From assembly GCA_947629545.1 (NCBI GenBank), contig CANREE010000006.1, forward strand, positions 1 to 54,219: DNA of 54,219 nucleotides. Reading direction: 5' to 3'. Shown here one piece after another: positions 24,689 to 33,527 of this stretch. The notes below the pieces were generated by a model. The model made no database searches. It was not told the DNA's origin and saw only the letters and a list, made by a program, of their open reading frames with translations. The position numbers were made by a program, and so were the translations under genes. This stretch comes from an uncultured Lachnospiraceae bacterium (lineage in GTDB: Bacteria > Bacillota > Clostridia > Lachnospirales > Lachnospiraceae). Position 1 is the stretch's first letter; every line of letters starts with the position of its first letter.

Positions 24689-27226
24689 TCAAGACGAGCA
24701 CGCCTCGCACTCCTCCACTTCCAGACTCTTCGACCGGATATAATAAATCGTCTTCACGCCCTCTTCCCATGCCAGTATATACAATTTCAGCACCTGACTC
24801 AATGTAAACTCATTCGTAATATACAGATTCATGCTCTGCGCCTGATCAATATGCCTCTGCCTCACCCCGCAGGCCCGAATCGACCATGTCTGATCGATCA
24901 GATGCGCATTCTTATAATACCAGAACGTATCCATCGACAATTCCGGCGCCACCCGCGGCATCAGCCCGTTCTTCTTCTCCTCGAGGAAATACCGGTTCAT
25001 GATCGGATCCAGCCCCGCCGTCGTTCCCGCGATGATACTGGTACTGCTGGTCGGCGCCACCGCCAGCAGATATCCGTTGCGCAGTCCGTTCGCCGCCACC
25101 TTCGCCGCCAATGCGCTCCACCGCTCGTCCGTCAGGTTCCGCTTCTCAAAATACGCCCCCGTCTGCCAGTCGCTCCCCTCGAAATACAGATACTTCCCTT
25201 TCTCGATCGCGTAATCACAGCTGGCCTCGACCGCCGCGTAATGAATATCCGCGAACACCTTCTCCGCAAACTGCAGATGCTCCTCGCTCTCCCATTTGAT
25301 ATGGTGCTTCGCCAGCATATGATGATAGCCGCTGACACCCAGCCCGATGGGGCGGTATTTCTCATTGTTAATCTTCGCATAGGGCACCGGGAAGAAATTC
25401 AGGTCGATCACGTTATCAAGGGCCCTCACCACGCTGCGGGTCACCTCGGTGATCTCCGCCCGGTTCTCCACATCGATATTGCCCAGGGAGAGACTGGCCA
25501 GATTACAGACCACGAACTCGCCCGGCTTCGTTACCGTAACCACCACTGTCTCACCGTCCACGGTCTCGACCCGCTGCTCCACTGACGAGATCGCGCTCAT
25601 ATTCTGGGCGATCTCCGTGCACAGGTTGCTGCAGTAAATGACGCCCCTGTGTCTATTGGGATTCATCCGATTCACATGGTCCCGGTTAAATGTAAACGGC
25701 GTCCCGGTCTCCACCGCACTCTTTAGGATCAGGCGGATGATCTCCTTGATTGGGATCACGCGTTTGGGAATCCGCATATCGTTGACGCAGTCCAGATACC
25801 GCTCTGTCCATTCATCGCCGAAATAATCCTCCAGCGCATAGCCCTTGATCGTCAGGATGTCATGCGGACACATCAGATACCAGTCGCCGTTCCGGTTGTC
25901 CCTGGCCTGCTGCCAGAAATAATCCGGATAGCACACCGCCGGGAACACGTCGTGGGCCTTCATCCGGTCGTCGCCGTTATTGGTCCGCAGGTTCAGAAAC
26001 TCCGGCAGATCCCGGTGCCACACGTCCAGATAGACAGCCACCGCGCCCTGGCGCATACCCAACTGGTCCACGGCCACCGCCGTATCATTAGCCAGACGGA
26101 TCCAGCGTATAACGCCGCCGGCCGCGCCCTCGAAGCCGCGGATCGCGCTTCCGTTGGCACGGACCTTCCCGAAATATAATCCCATGCCGCCGCCGAACTT
26201 ACTGACTTTGGCAAAATTATCGATGCTGCGGTAGATGCCGTTTAAGCTGTCCGGCACCGTATCGATGAAACAGGAGGAAAGCTGGTGATAGGGCTTGCGG
26301 GCGTTGGAAAGCGTCGGCGTCGCCATGGTCACCTGCAGCTTACTCAGCATATCGTAGAACCGTTTCACCCAATACCCCCGGTTCTGCTCCTTCATCGCCA
26401 GATGCATGGCGATGCCCATGAACATCTCCTGGGGCGTCTCGATCGGCACGCCCTTGTGGGTGCGGATCACATAGCGGTTCAGCAGAAGCTCCAGCCCGGA
26501 ATAGTTCATCAGATTGTTCCGTTCCGGATCCAGCCACTGCTCAAACTGATTGACTTCCTCACGGGTATAATTCTGCAGGATATAAGCGCCGTACAGGCCC
26601 TGATCCGTCAGATAGGCGATCTTCTCATAGAAGCTGCGGATGTGCAGGGCGTCCATGGAATCCTTAAGCCGCGCCGTAAAGCCCAGCAGCAGAAGCCGGG
26701 CCGCGATCATCTCCCAGCGGGGCGCCTCCTGCGTCGTCAGCTCCACCGCCGACTTGGTCAGGATATTCAATTTCTCCCGCTCCGTCATATCCGGCTTGGA
26801 CAGCGCCTGGAACTTGGCGGAAAGGTATTCCAGATTATACTCCTCCGCGTCGAATTCCTTCTGGACGCGGGTCAGCACCCACTCCAGCTGGGCCGCCTTC
26901 TCCGTATTCTCAAAGAACCGCATGATCTCCCTGCGGGTGCGGCGCTTCTTCGACCGCTCCTCCCGGTAAAGGATATAGCTTCGCACGACGCGGTAATGGC
27001 CTTCCTCCATCAGCGTCTGCTCGACCAGATCCTGGATCTCCTCCACGGAGAGCTTCAGCTCCTGCTGCCACCCTTCGGGGAATTTGCGCTCCACCTGCGC
27101 AAGGATCCGATCAAGATCCTTCTCGCTGATCGGCATACCCACGCTCACAAATGCCTTCGAAATGGCGTTCTTGATCTTCTCCGGGCAATATTCCTGTTCA
27201 GAGTGATCCCGTTTCATGATATTCAT
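24689..27226 (-). CDS. nrdA: Class I ribonucleoside-diphosphate reductase alpha subunit
   Basis: The 845-residue protein has an N-terminal ATP-cone (residues about 1-95, with YCPEKIKNAISKAF and YRVVRSYILYREERSKKR), the catalytic barrel with PTLSNARKPYHQLSSCFIDT, SNLCTEIAQN and VCNLASLSLGNIDV, and the C-terminal redox pair CEACSS. The ATP-cone implies allosteric activity control by ATP and dATP. GGGAG lies before the ATG chosen; the frame is open for 28 codons upstream without a good site. NrdR boxes were not evident upstream. Confidence 0.95.
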   Translation of the reverse strand: MNIMKRDHSEQEYCPEKIKNAISKAFVSVGMPISEKDLDRILAQVERKFPEGWQQELKLSVEEIQDLVEQTLMEEGHYRVVRSYILYREERSKKRRTRREIMRFFENTEKAAQLEWVLTRVQKEFDAEEYNLEYLSAKFQALSKPDMTEREKLNILTKSAVELTTQEAPRWEMIAARLLLLGFTARLKDSMDALHIRSFYEKIAYLTDQGLYGAYILQNYTREEVNQFEQWLDPERNNLMNYSGLELLLNRYVIRTHKGVPIETPQEMFMGIAMHLAMKEQNRGYWVKRFYDMLSKLQVTMATPTLSNARKPYHQLSSCFIDTVPDSLNGIYRSIDNFAKVSKFGGGMGLYFGKVRANGSAIRGFEGAAGGVIRWIRLANDTAVAVDQLGMRQGAVAVYLDVWHRDLPEFLNLRTNNGDDRMKAHDVFPAVCYPDYFWQQARDNRNGDWYLMCPHDILTIKGYALEDYFGDEWTERYLDCVNDMRIPKRVIPIKEIIRLILKSAVETGTPFTFNRDHVNRMNPNRHRGVIYCSNLCTEIAQNMSAISSVEQRVETVDGETVVVTVTKPGEFVVCNLASLSLGNIDVENRAEITEVTRSVVRALDNVIDLNFFPVPYAKINNEKYRPIGLGVSGYHHMLAKHHIKWESEEHLQFAEKVFADIHYAAVEASCDYAIEKGKYLYFEGSDWQTGAYFEKRNLTDERWSALAAKVAANGLRNGYLLAVAPTSSTSIIAGTTAGLDPIMNRYFLEEKKNGLMPRVAPELSMDTFWYYKNAHLIDQTWSIRACGVRQRHIDQAQSMNLYITNEFTLSQVLKLYILAWEEGVKTIYYIRSKSLEVEECEACSS

Positions 27227-27328
27227 GACATTTCTCTCCCTTACTTTTCTCTTTTGCGTACCTTTTATCTCCGAATATCCACAGTTAGCAGACACCCATT
27301 GCGGCTTCACGCCAGACCGCCAGCGCCG

Positions 27329-28534
27329 TTACTTCTGTCTCTGCCGGGCTATCTCCGCAGCCTGACGGGCAATTTCCAGTTCTTCATTCGTACGAATCAC
27401 CAGAACATTCACCTTCGACATACCGTCAGAAATCTTCACAGCCTCTGCAGATTCCCGGTTTTTCACCTCGTCAATATGGATACCCAGAAACTCCAGATAA
27501 CTACAGATCTCTTCACGGATATCGGAATCATTTTCCCCGACACCGGCAGTAAAGACGATATTATCCACACCGTTCATGGCTGCCGCATAACTGCCTACGT
27601 ACTTAGCCACTTTATAAGCGAATATTTCGCGGGCCATCGCCGCCTTGTCGTTATATTTAATCTCCGCATCCTTCAGTTCCCGAAAATCACTGGACAAGTT
27701 TTTGGAAATGCCCAATACGCCCGATTCTTTGTTCAATATCTGCATGATCTGCGGTAAATCCAGATTCTCCTTCTTCGCCAGAAATTCCAGCGCTCCCGGA
27801 TCCACATCACCGGAACGTGTACCCATGACCAATCCTTCCAAAGGTGTAAAACCCATGGAATTATCTACTACCTTACCATACTTGACCGCGCAGATACTGG
27901 CGCCGTTGCCCAGATGACAGACAATGGTCTTTACGCGGCGCGGGTCCTGATGCATAAACTCTGCCGCCCTCTGGGACACATACTTATGGCTGATTCCATG
28001 AAATCCATAGCGGCGAATCTTATATTTCTCATAATACTGATACGGCAAGCCGTAGAGGAATGCTTTGGGCTCCATCGTCTGATTGAAGGCAGTATCAAAA
28101 ACACCTACCATCAGTGTGTCCGGCATCAGCTGCCGGCATGCATCCACACCAATGAGATTCGCCGGATTATGTAACGGTGCCAGATCGTTACACTCTGTCA
28201 TAGCTTCGATTACCTCGTCGGTAATCACTACGGATCCCGTAAATTTCTCCCCACCGTGAACCAACCGATGTCCGATAACGTCAATTTCCGCAAAATCGCC
28301 GATAACGCCTTTCTCCGAATCCACCAGCATGTCCAAAAGCACATGAACCGCCTGCGTATGATTCTCCATCGGCACCTGCTCTTTGATAGAAATCCCCTTA
28401 TACGTCCTGTATGTAAACACTCCGTCAATTCCGATACGCTCACATACGCCCCGGGCCATAACCTGCTCGGTCTCCATATCAATAACCTGGAATTTCAGCG
28501 ATGAACTGCCGCTGTTAATCACTAGAATCTTCAT
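27329..28534 (-). CDS. ackA: Acetate kinase
   Basis: The 401-residue protein starts MKILVINSGSSSLKFQVIDM, the acetate kinase phosphate-1 motif, and has HRLVHGGEKFTGSVVI, YGFHGISHKYVSQRAAE, ICHLGNGAS-like text and AGVGENDSDIREEI. It makes ATP from acetyl phosphate in mixed-acid fermentation. AAGGAG lies about 11 bases before the ATG. No pta (phosphotransacetylase) gene is adjacent, which is less common. Confidence 0.97.
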   Translation of the reverse strand: MKILVINSGSSSLKFQVIDMETEQVMARGVCERIGIDGVFTYRTYKGISIKEQVPMENHTQAVHVLLDMLVDSEKGVIGDFAEIDVIGHRLVHGGEKFTGSVVITDEVIEAMTECNDLAPLHNPANLIGVDACRQLMPDTLMVGVFDTAFNQTMEPKAFLYGLPYQYYEKYKIRRYGFHGISHKYVSQRAAEFMHQDPRRVKTIVCHLGNGASICAVKYGKVVDNSMGFTPLEGLVMGTRSGDVDPGALEFLAKKENLDLPQIMQILNKESGVLGISKNLSSDFRELKDAEIKYNDKAAMAREIFAYKVAKYVGSYAAAMNGVDNIVFTAGVGENDSDIREEICSYLEFLGIHIDEVKNRESAEAVKISDGMSKVNVLVIRTNEELEIARQAAEIARQRQK

Positions 28535-28592
28535 GAAATGCTTTTCTCCTTCTGTTGCCGGGTTGCTTCCCGCAAAGCCCTTCGGACATACC

Positions 28593-28844
28593 TTATCGTA
28601 CATTATAATATGACAGGTGTGATTTGTCATCCATTTGATTTATGTTTTTTTCATAGCTCTTTTCGAAACGGGCCAGGATTTTCTCAAACTCCCCCTCCGG
28701 CACGGAAGGCTCTTTCGACGCCTCCATCCGTGCGGCAAGACGGTCATATTCCTCCGCAAGCTGCCCCTCGTCCGTTCCGAAGGCCACTCTTACTTTTTCG
28801 TCTATCTCATTCGACTTTTCCCGATCCTGGCCCTTTCTCTCCAC
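28593..28844 (-). CDS. Hypothetical 83-residue charged protein
   Basis: A GTG start with GAGG eight bases upstream opens a frame ending just inside the ackA promoter region. The product is highly charged, helical, lacks membrane segments, and contains ARMEASKEPSVPEGEFEKIL. I do not recognise a family. It precedes ackA on the same strand, so the two may be co-transcribed. Coding status is moderately supported by the start signal and lack of alternatives. Confidence 0.5.
   Translation of the reverse strand: MERKGQDREKSNEIDEKVRVAFGTDEGQLAEEYDRLAARMEASKEPSVPEGEFEKILARFEKSYEKNINQMDDKSHLSYYNVR
28602..28630 (-). promoter_or_regulatory. Promoter of ackA with overlapping palindrome
   Basis: The -35 is ATGACA (28625-28630), spacer 17, -10 a perfect TATAAT (28602-28607). 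An inverted repeat ATGACA-N9-TGTCAT (28610-28630) covers the -35 and most of the spacer, a good place for a repressor. Confidence 0.6.
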
Positions 28845-28880
28845 TGCTTTACCTCTTCGCTATGATTTTCTCTTTTGGGG

Positions 28881-28911
28881 TTGACATTTTCAGGTGTTTG
28901 CTTAGTATAAT
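28881..28911 (+). promoter_or_regulatory. Promoter of murG
   Basis: The -35 is a perfect TTGACA (28881-28886) and the -10 a perfect TATAAT (28906-28911); the spacer is 19, or 17 if the -10 is read as AGTATA. The -10 lies in a 13-base palindrome TAGTAT-A-ATACTA (28903-28915), so a minus-strand promoter for the 83-residue gene may overlap it. Confidence 0.6.
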
Positions 28912-28948
28912 ACTATACGTACCTGTACGCATACCGGAGGCAAAAACC

Positions 28949-30016
28949 ATGAAAAAAATTATCCTGACCGGCGGCGGAACCGCCGGACATGTAACTCCTA
29001 ATTTGGCTCTGATCCCATCCCTTAAGGAGCGTGGATACGAGATTCGTTATATCGGCTCCTATCAGGGCATCGAAAAAACTCTGATCGAAGAAGCCGGCAT
29101 TCCGTATGACGGCATTTCCTCCGGAAAACTCCGCAGGTACTTCGATCTGAAGAACTTCACCGATCCCTTCCGCGTTATCAGGGGATACGGGGAAGCACGC
29201 AAACTAATCAAACAATACAAGCCTGATGTGGTATTTTCCAAAGGCGGTTTCGTAGCGGTTCCTGTGGTTCTTGCTGCGAAGCACAATCACATTCCTGTCA
29301 TAATCCATGAATCGGATATGACACCCGGTCTTGCCAATAAACTTTGCATACCTTCCGCCAGGAAAGTATGCTGCAATTTTCCTGAAACGCTGCCCTATCT
29401 CCCGAAAGACAAGGCGGTCCTTACTGGTTCGCCCATCCGCAGTGAACTGCTCACGGGAGACCGGCTTTCCGGCCTTCAATATGCTCGGCTCTCCACAGGC
29501 AAACCGGTAATTCTGATTATCGGCGGAAGTCTGGGCGCTGTAGCCATCAATCAGGCCATCCGCAAAATCCTTCCCAGATTGCTCACCAACTATCAGGTGA
29601 TACATATCTGCGGGAAAAACCATCTGGATGAATCTCTTGACGGAACTCCCGGATATGTACAATACGAATACGTGGATGCTCCGCTAAAGCATCTGTTCGC
29701 TGCCGCGGATCTGGTTGTATCCCGCGCGGGGGCGAACTCTATTTGTGAACTCCTTGCGCTTCGCAAGCCTAATATCCTGATTCCACTGTCGGCTGCCGCC
29801 AGTCGCGGAGACCAGATCTTAAATGCCAATTCATTCGCCCGACAGGGCTTCAGCACCGTTCTGGAGGAGGAAAGCGTCAACGATGAAACGCTTTATAACG
29901 CCATTGCCGATACCTACGCCCGGCGTGAGGAATTTATCCGTCAAATGGAACAAAGCCATCTGAACAATGCAATTGGAACCATCGTCGGACTCATTGAGGA
30001 GTGTGTGGCCGGTTAA
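28949..30016 (+). CDS. murG: MurG, lipid II-forming N-acetylglucosaminyltransferase
   Basis: The 355-residue protein begins MKKIILTGGGTAGHVTPNLA (GGGTAGHV loop), has a second Rossmann domain with IIGGSLGAVAINQAIRK and the UDP-GlcNAc site VVSRAGANSICELLALRKP. It transfers GlcNAc to lipid I at the inner membrane face, the last cytoplasmic step of peptidoglycan precursor synthesis. GGAGG precedes the ATG. Unusually it stands alone, away from a division/cell wall cluster, which may mean a second murG exists. It is convergent with the sigma factor gene and overlaps it by 26 bases. Confidence 0.95.
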   Translation: MKKIILTGGGTAGHVTPNLALIPSLKERGYEIRYIGSYQGIEKTLIEEAGIPYDGISSGKLRRYFDLKNFTDPFRVIRGYGEARKLIKQYKPDVVFSKGGFVAVPVVLAAKHNHIPVIIHESDMTPGLANKLCIPSARKVCCNFPETLPYLPKDKAVLTGSPIRSELLTGDRLSGLQYARLSTGKPVILIIGGSLGAVAINQAIRKILPRLLTNYQVIHICGKNHLDESLDGTPGYVQYEYVDAPLKHLFAAADLVVSRAGANSICELLALRKPNILIPLSAAASRGDQILNANSFARQGFSTVLEEESVNDETLYNAIADTYARREEFIRQMEQSHLNNAIGTIVGLIEECVAG

Positions 30017-30563
30017 CACCGGCCTCCTTTTCTTCTCTCATCCACTCCATCAGATAACGTCTGATTCGTACAATCCTCATCCGACAGGTTGCTTCTGATA
30101 TCTGGAGTATTCTGCATACTTCACTGATCGGCCGTTCTTCAAGCATATACAAAACCACCACATCCTGCATTCGGTTGCTCATAGACAGAACTCCTTCCCG
30201 CAGCCTCGCCATTTCTTCCTTTGCCATAAGGCTTCCCACGATGTCCGCCGAAAAAAATTCACTGGTCAGGAAATGTTCCCCTCCCTGCATGAGTTCCTGC
30301 ATACTGACGCTCGGATGACGTTTTTCCGATCGATAATAGTCCATACAGCGATTGCGCAGGATCTTCATCAGCGTCGCCTTAATCCGCTTATCATCCCACT
30401 GATCTGCCCGATCCAGATACACCTCCATAAATGCGCAGAATGTATCCTGCACCGCGTCATCCGCTTCTGCCTGAGGCAAGCCGTATTTATAGGCTGCAAT
30501 ACGAAGGACTCCCTGATGTTCCACATACAGTGCCTGCAACAATTCTCTCTGTTCCTGTTGCAT
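29991..30563 (-). CDS. Sigma-70 family RNA polymerase sigma factor (ECF-like)
   Basis: The 190-residue product has sigma region 2 (ADDAVQDTFCAFMEVYL, then LRNRCMDYYRSEKR) and region 4 with a helix-turn-helix (MQDVVVLYMLEERPISEVCR, LQISEATCRMRIVRIRRYL). Length and layout fit an ECF sigma. No anti-sigma gene follows. AGGAG precedes the ATG. It is last in the rhomboid-HIT-sigma group. The target promoters are unknown; the nearby Tad cluster or rhomboid are possible, without evidence. Confidence 0.85.
   Translation of the reverse strand: MQQEQRELLQALYVEHQGVLRIAAYKYGLPQAEADDAVQDTFCAFMEVYLDRADQWDDKRIKATLMKILRNRCMDYYRSEKRHPSVSMQELMQGGEHFLTSEFFSADIVGSLMAKEEMARLREGVLSMSNRMQDVVVLYMLEERPISEVCRILQISEATCRMRIVRIRRYLMEWMREEKEAGVNRPHTPQ
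30007..30032 (+). terminator. Terminator of murG
   Basis: GGCCGGT (30007-30013) pairs with ACCGGCC (30018-30024) around a 4-base loop, and TCCTTTTC follows. The murG stop codon lies in the loop. Confidence 0.6.
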
Positions 30564-30577
30564 CACGTCTCCTATCT

Positions 30578-30991
30578 CTACAGCGCTGCCTTTATCGCCT
30601 CAACAATCTGAACTTTATCGGCCTCCTCCAGTTTTCCCGGCTCCCATTCCACCATCTTGGGCCCATTCTCATACCGCGGGATGATGTGCATGTGGAAATG
30701 ACGAACCGTCTGTCCGGCAGCTTCTCCATTGTTCTGAACCAGATTCATTCCGGCACAGCCAAGCGCTTTCGTCATAGCAGCACTCATTTTCTTTGCCAAT
30801 GGCAGAACCTTCTCCGCCGTCTCGTCATTAATCTCACTCAAATCCGCAAAATGCTCCTTCGGAAGAATGAGCGCATGGCCTCTGGCTGCCGGGCCAAGAT
30901 CCAGAATCACACGAAAATCTCCATCTTCATAAAGGGTAGCCGACGGGATCTGACCCGCGGCAATCTTGCAGAAAATACAATCATCTTTCAT
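30578..30991 (-). CDS. HIT family (HinT-like) nucleotide hydrolase
   Basis: The 137-residue protein begins MKDDCIFCKIAAGQIPSATL and has the histidine triad RHFHMHIIPRY. HinT-type proteins hydrolyse adenosine phosphoramidates and acyl-AMPs. The Cys pair near the N-terminus (CIFC) is a common zinc site in the family. AGGAGG precedes the ATG. It overlaps nothing; the rhomboid stop is 17 bases upstream. Confidence 0.92.
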   Translation of the reverse strand: MKDDCIFCKIAAGQIPSATLYEDGDFRVILDLGPAARGHALILPKEHFADLSEINDETAEKVLPLAKKMSAAMTKALGCAGMNLVQNNGEAAGQTVRHFHMHIIPRYENGPKMVEWEPGKLEEADKVQIVEAIKAAL

Positions 30992-31008
30992 ATTATTTCC
31001 TCCTAAAA

Positions 31009-31629
31009 TCAATCGTATCTATAGTTTCTTTTGGGCCTCCGGTACAGGATCAGTCCCATAATAAATCCAATCACCAGACCGGCTATATGCGCTGTATTAT
31101 TGACACCGGTACTGGTAAAACCAAAATACAGAGAGAGCAGAACCATCACCACAAGCTGGCGGGTACTCAAATCTTCCAGACGGCCGCGGTTTGCGATCAC
31201 TGCATACATCAGCCCGCCGATTACGCCGAACACCGCGCCCGACGCACCGGCGGAAACAGACACATCCGCCCGACCCTGCAGCATATCAAAACAAAGAGAC
31301 ACCGCATTTGCGCCGACCCCGCTCACCAGATATAAAAACAGATACTTTATGCTGCCCAGCGCCCGTTCCAGATTATCCCCAAGCACATACAGAATCAGCA
31401 TATTGTTGACAATGTGCCCGATTCCAAAATGCATAAATACAGCCGTTAAAAGCCTCCAATACTCGCCATCCCGAACCGCCGGTGCAAACATTGCCCCATG
31501 CAGGATCATAAACAGGCTGTCTTCTGTATTCCCGATGATCTCAAGATACACGAAATACAGGAAATTGATCACTATGACTGTGAGATTCACGACCGGGAGC
31601 CTGAAATTATTTCGGTCCCACATGGGCAT
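31009..31629 (-). CDS. Rhomboid family intramembrane serine protease
   Basis: The 206-residue membrane protein has six hydrophobic segments, the catalytic serine motif GASGAVFGVIGG, the partner histidine in NTAHIAGLVIGF and the upstream HFGIGHIVNNMLIL loop. It cleaves transmembrane substrates within the lipid bilayer. Two ATGs (31629 and 31623) fit AAGGAG about equally. It follows the FHA gene of the pilus operon by 91 bases with a possible promoter between them. Confidence 0.9.
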   Translation of the reverse strand: MPMWDRNNFRLPVVNLTVIVINFLYFVYLEIIGNTEDSLFMILHGAMFAPAVRDGEYWRLLTAVFMHFGIGHIVNNMLILYVLGDNLERALGSIKYLFLYLVSGVGANAVSLCFDMLQGRADVSVSAGASGAVFGVIGGLMYAVIANRGRLEDLSTRQLVVMVLLSLYFGFTSTGVNNTAHIAGLVIGFIMGLILYRRPKRNYRYD

Positions 31630-31679
31630 TCCGCTCCTTATCTTACCGTTCTCGCCTTATCGGTTCATGTCCAAATGTA

Positions 31680-31708
31680 TTTTACCATAGATCCTTTTAT
31701 TTGTTAAG
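31680..31708 (-). promoter_or_regulatory. Possible promoter of rhomboid-HIT-sigma group
   Basis: The -35 is TTAACA (31703-31708), spacer 17, -10 TAAAAA (31680-31685). It is weak by consensus but correctly placed. Confidence 0.35.
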
Positions 31709-31720
31709 TCTGTTTCCTCT

Positions 31721-33154
31721 CTATTCAAATTTAAAATGTAAATCAGCCAGTTCTACCCGGTCGCCAATATGCAATTCTACAGTTTCATTCGCTTCCAGCG
31801 CATGGCTGTTAACAACCGTGCCGTTTGTCGAATTCAAATCTGTCAGCCAATAAGTGTCATTCCGTCGATCGATACGGGCGTGAAGACGACTGATGGTATC
31901 TTCCCGAAGGATGAAATCTGCCAGACTCTCCTGCTTCCCGATCAAAAACGGATAGTAAGAAATCGGAATCGACTCATCCGTTCCCTCGATCCCCGCCAGC
32001 CTGCGAAGCTTTGTCCCCGGTACGGCCGACCTGAGAAGCATTGTATGCGTCGTATCCTCTGACTGTGGGCGCGGCGGTTCCCTGGCTCCCTGTTCCGGCT
32101 CCGGTTCCGGTTCCTCAAAAATCATTTCCCAGGACGCCGCCCCTTCCTGTATCATCCGCTTTCCTTCCGGCTCATATGACCGATTGACGCCAGTCCGCCG
32201 CCTTTCAATATTTCGTTTTCTCCCGCTATCTTCTCTGCGAAGGCGTATCACCTGCAAAGAGATTCCCGCAAGCGAAATAACCGCTGCCGCAGATACTGCC
32301 GCTGGGCCGTAGCGCAGAATCCCGCCCATCCCCCAACGCATCCAGAGCACAGCAAAAGCCAGAACAGGCAAAAGCAGCCACCATGCCAGCCGTCCCATGC
32401 CGGATCTTCCATATTTTACCATCCATGGAGCCACTGTGCGCGGATTTTTCCTTCGGGAATTATCCATCCGGGAATTTGCCTTCCTCATATTCTCCGAATC
32501 ATCGCTCTCCTCCGGCCATACGTCTCCGAAGCCATCTTGCGCATTTCGGTCTGTACCGCCGTCTTCCGTCCGATACACTGTATCCGAAGCCAGATGCTCT
32601 TCCCTCATCAGCCACCGCAACAGATCGCCCAATCCATAATTATCCTTTAAACTCTCCTGATACAGGCCGTAAACCAGCATGACGGCCTCTTTATCCCCGT
32701 GATCAGTCTTCCCCAGCAGATACTGCAAAAAACTGCTGAATTCCTTCGGGAAATCCCCCTCCCGCCCCGGCAGCAGACATAAGCCCGGCTGAAATTCCAA
32801 TGGATCCATGTAAATAAGTTCCGGGTCCAGAAGGAGCAGATTTTCAGACAACAGATAATCCTCCATTCCTGCCAACGTTTGGGCGATTCCCAGAAATAGT
32901 CTGCGCACCTGCTCAGCAGTCACAGCCGTCCGTTCTAACAGCCGTGATAATGGCTGACGGGATGTGATCTCATAACAAAACCACAGCCGGTCGTCCTCAC
33001 GGCGAACACGGAATTTCAGAAGTCCATCTATCGTATTTCCCGCCATCATACGAGCCTCAAAACGCTGTTCCAGTTCCTCACTGGCAGCAATCATCAGATA
33101 ATTCTGTCTCAGCTCCCTGCGATAACTAATTTCCGGTTTCTCTGGTTCCTTCAT
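31721..33154 (-). CDS. FHA domain protein with DUF6382-like N-terminal domain
   Basis: The product of 477 residues starts MKEPEKPEISYRRELRQNYL; this ATG has AAGGAG seven bases ahead. Residues 1-185 match, from memory, the DUF6382 domain of lachnospiral FHA proteins. A basic linker precedes two hydrophobic segments (about 265-310), so the protein is membrane-bound. The C-terminal FHA domain (about 390-477) has ISRLHARI and DLNSTNGTVVN, the phosphothreonine-binding loops. The start overlaps the preceding TadE-like gene by 29 bases, so it belongs to the Tad operon as its last gene. It would read Ser/Thr phosphorylation at the pilus machine, an inference. Confidence 0.85.
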   Translation of the reverse strand: MKEPEKPEISYRRELRQNYLMIAASEELEQRFEARMMAGNTIDGLLKFRVRREDDRLWFCYEITSRQPLSRLLERTAVTAEQVRRLFLGIAQTLAGMEDYLLSENLLLLDPELIYMDPLEFQPGLCLLPGREGDFPKEFSSFLQYLLGKTDHGDKEAVMLVYGLYQESLKDNYGLGDLLRWLMREEHLASDTVYRTEDGGTDRNAQDGFGDVWPEESDDSENMRKANSRMDNSRRKNPRTVAPWMVKYGRSGMGRLAWWLLLPVLAFAVLWMRWGMGGILRYGPAAVSAAAVISLAGISLQVIRLRREDSGRKRNIERRRTGVNRSYEPEGKRMIQEGAASWEMIFEEPEPEPEQGAREPPRPQSEDTTHTMLLRSAVPGTKLRRLAGIEGTDESIPISYYPFLIGKQESLADFILREDTISRLHARIDRRNDTYWLTDLNSTNGTVVNSHALEANETVELHIGDRVELADLHFKFE

Positions 33155-33527
33155 CGTAGTCTCCTTCAATCATAGGATCAAAAATGGTCAGCATACGCAT
33201 CCATTTCTCCGGCTCATGCACTGCAACTCTGATCTCCTTCTCCCAGGCGCTCCCGGAAGCCGCCCCGGATACCTCTCCGCCCTTCCTTATTACACTTCCG
33301 TTCATTCCGGACAGGGACACTTCCATCTCCGCTGAATCTTCCTTGCTGCGTACAAGCTCTATCATGTGGTGCAGACGCATAATACCGGTTATCTCCGTAC
33401 ACTGCCCGTAAGCGGCGCGGATCAGAACGGCAAGGGACAAAATCACGATTGCCATTACATAAGACGCTTCCACCGTATAAGACGCCTGAAAAGCCGCCGG
33501 TATTCTTTTCCGATACTTTAGCGGCAT
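33126..33527 (-). CDS. Second TadE-like pseudopilin
   Basis: The product of 133 residues starts MPLKYRKRIPAAFQASYTVE. The segment ASYTVEASYVMAIVILSLAV is a prepilin signature: a basic N-terminus, a short side-chain residue before the cleavage point, Glu at position +5 and a hydrophobic helix. A longer frame in the same phase runs upstream but shadows the prepilin peptidase gene, so I start at ATG 33527, overlapping that gene by 10 bases. GGGAG lies upstream. It is probably a minor pilus component. Confidence 0.75.
   Translation of the reverse strand: MPLKYRKRIPAAFQASYTVEASYVMAIVILSLAVLIRAAYGQCTEITGIMRLHHMIELVRSKEDSAEMEVSLSGMNGSVIRKGGEVSGAASGSAWEKEIRVAVHEPEKWMRMLTIFDPMIEGDYDEGTRETGN

Noticed and set aside
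27227-27328. NrdR boxes upstream of nrdA
   Set aside because: I looked for ACACWATATMTTGTGT-like sequence and found none convincing.
26285-27757. Long plus-strand frame opposite nrdA and ackA
   Set aside because: Shadow of two well-supported genes, low-complexity His/Leu-rich product.
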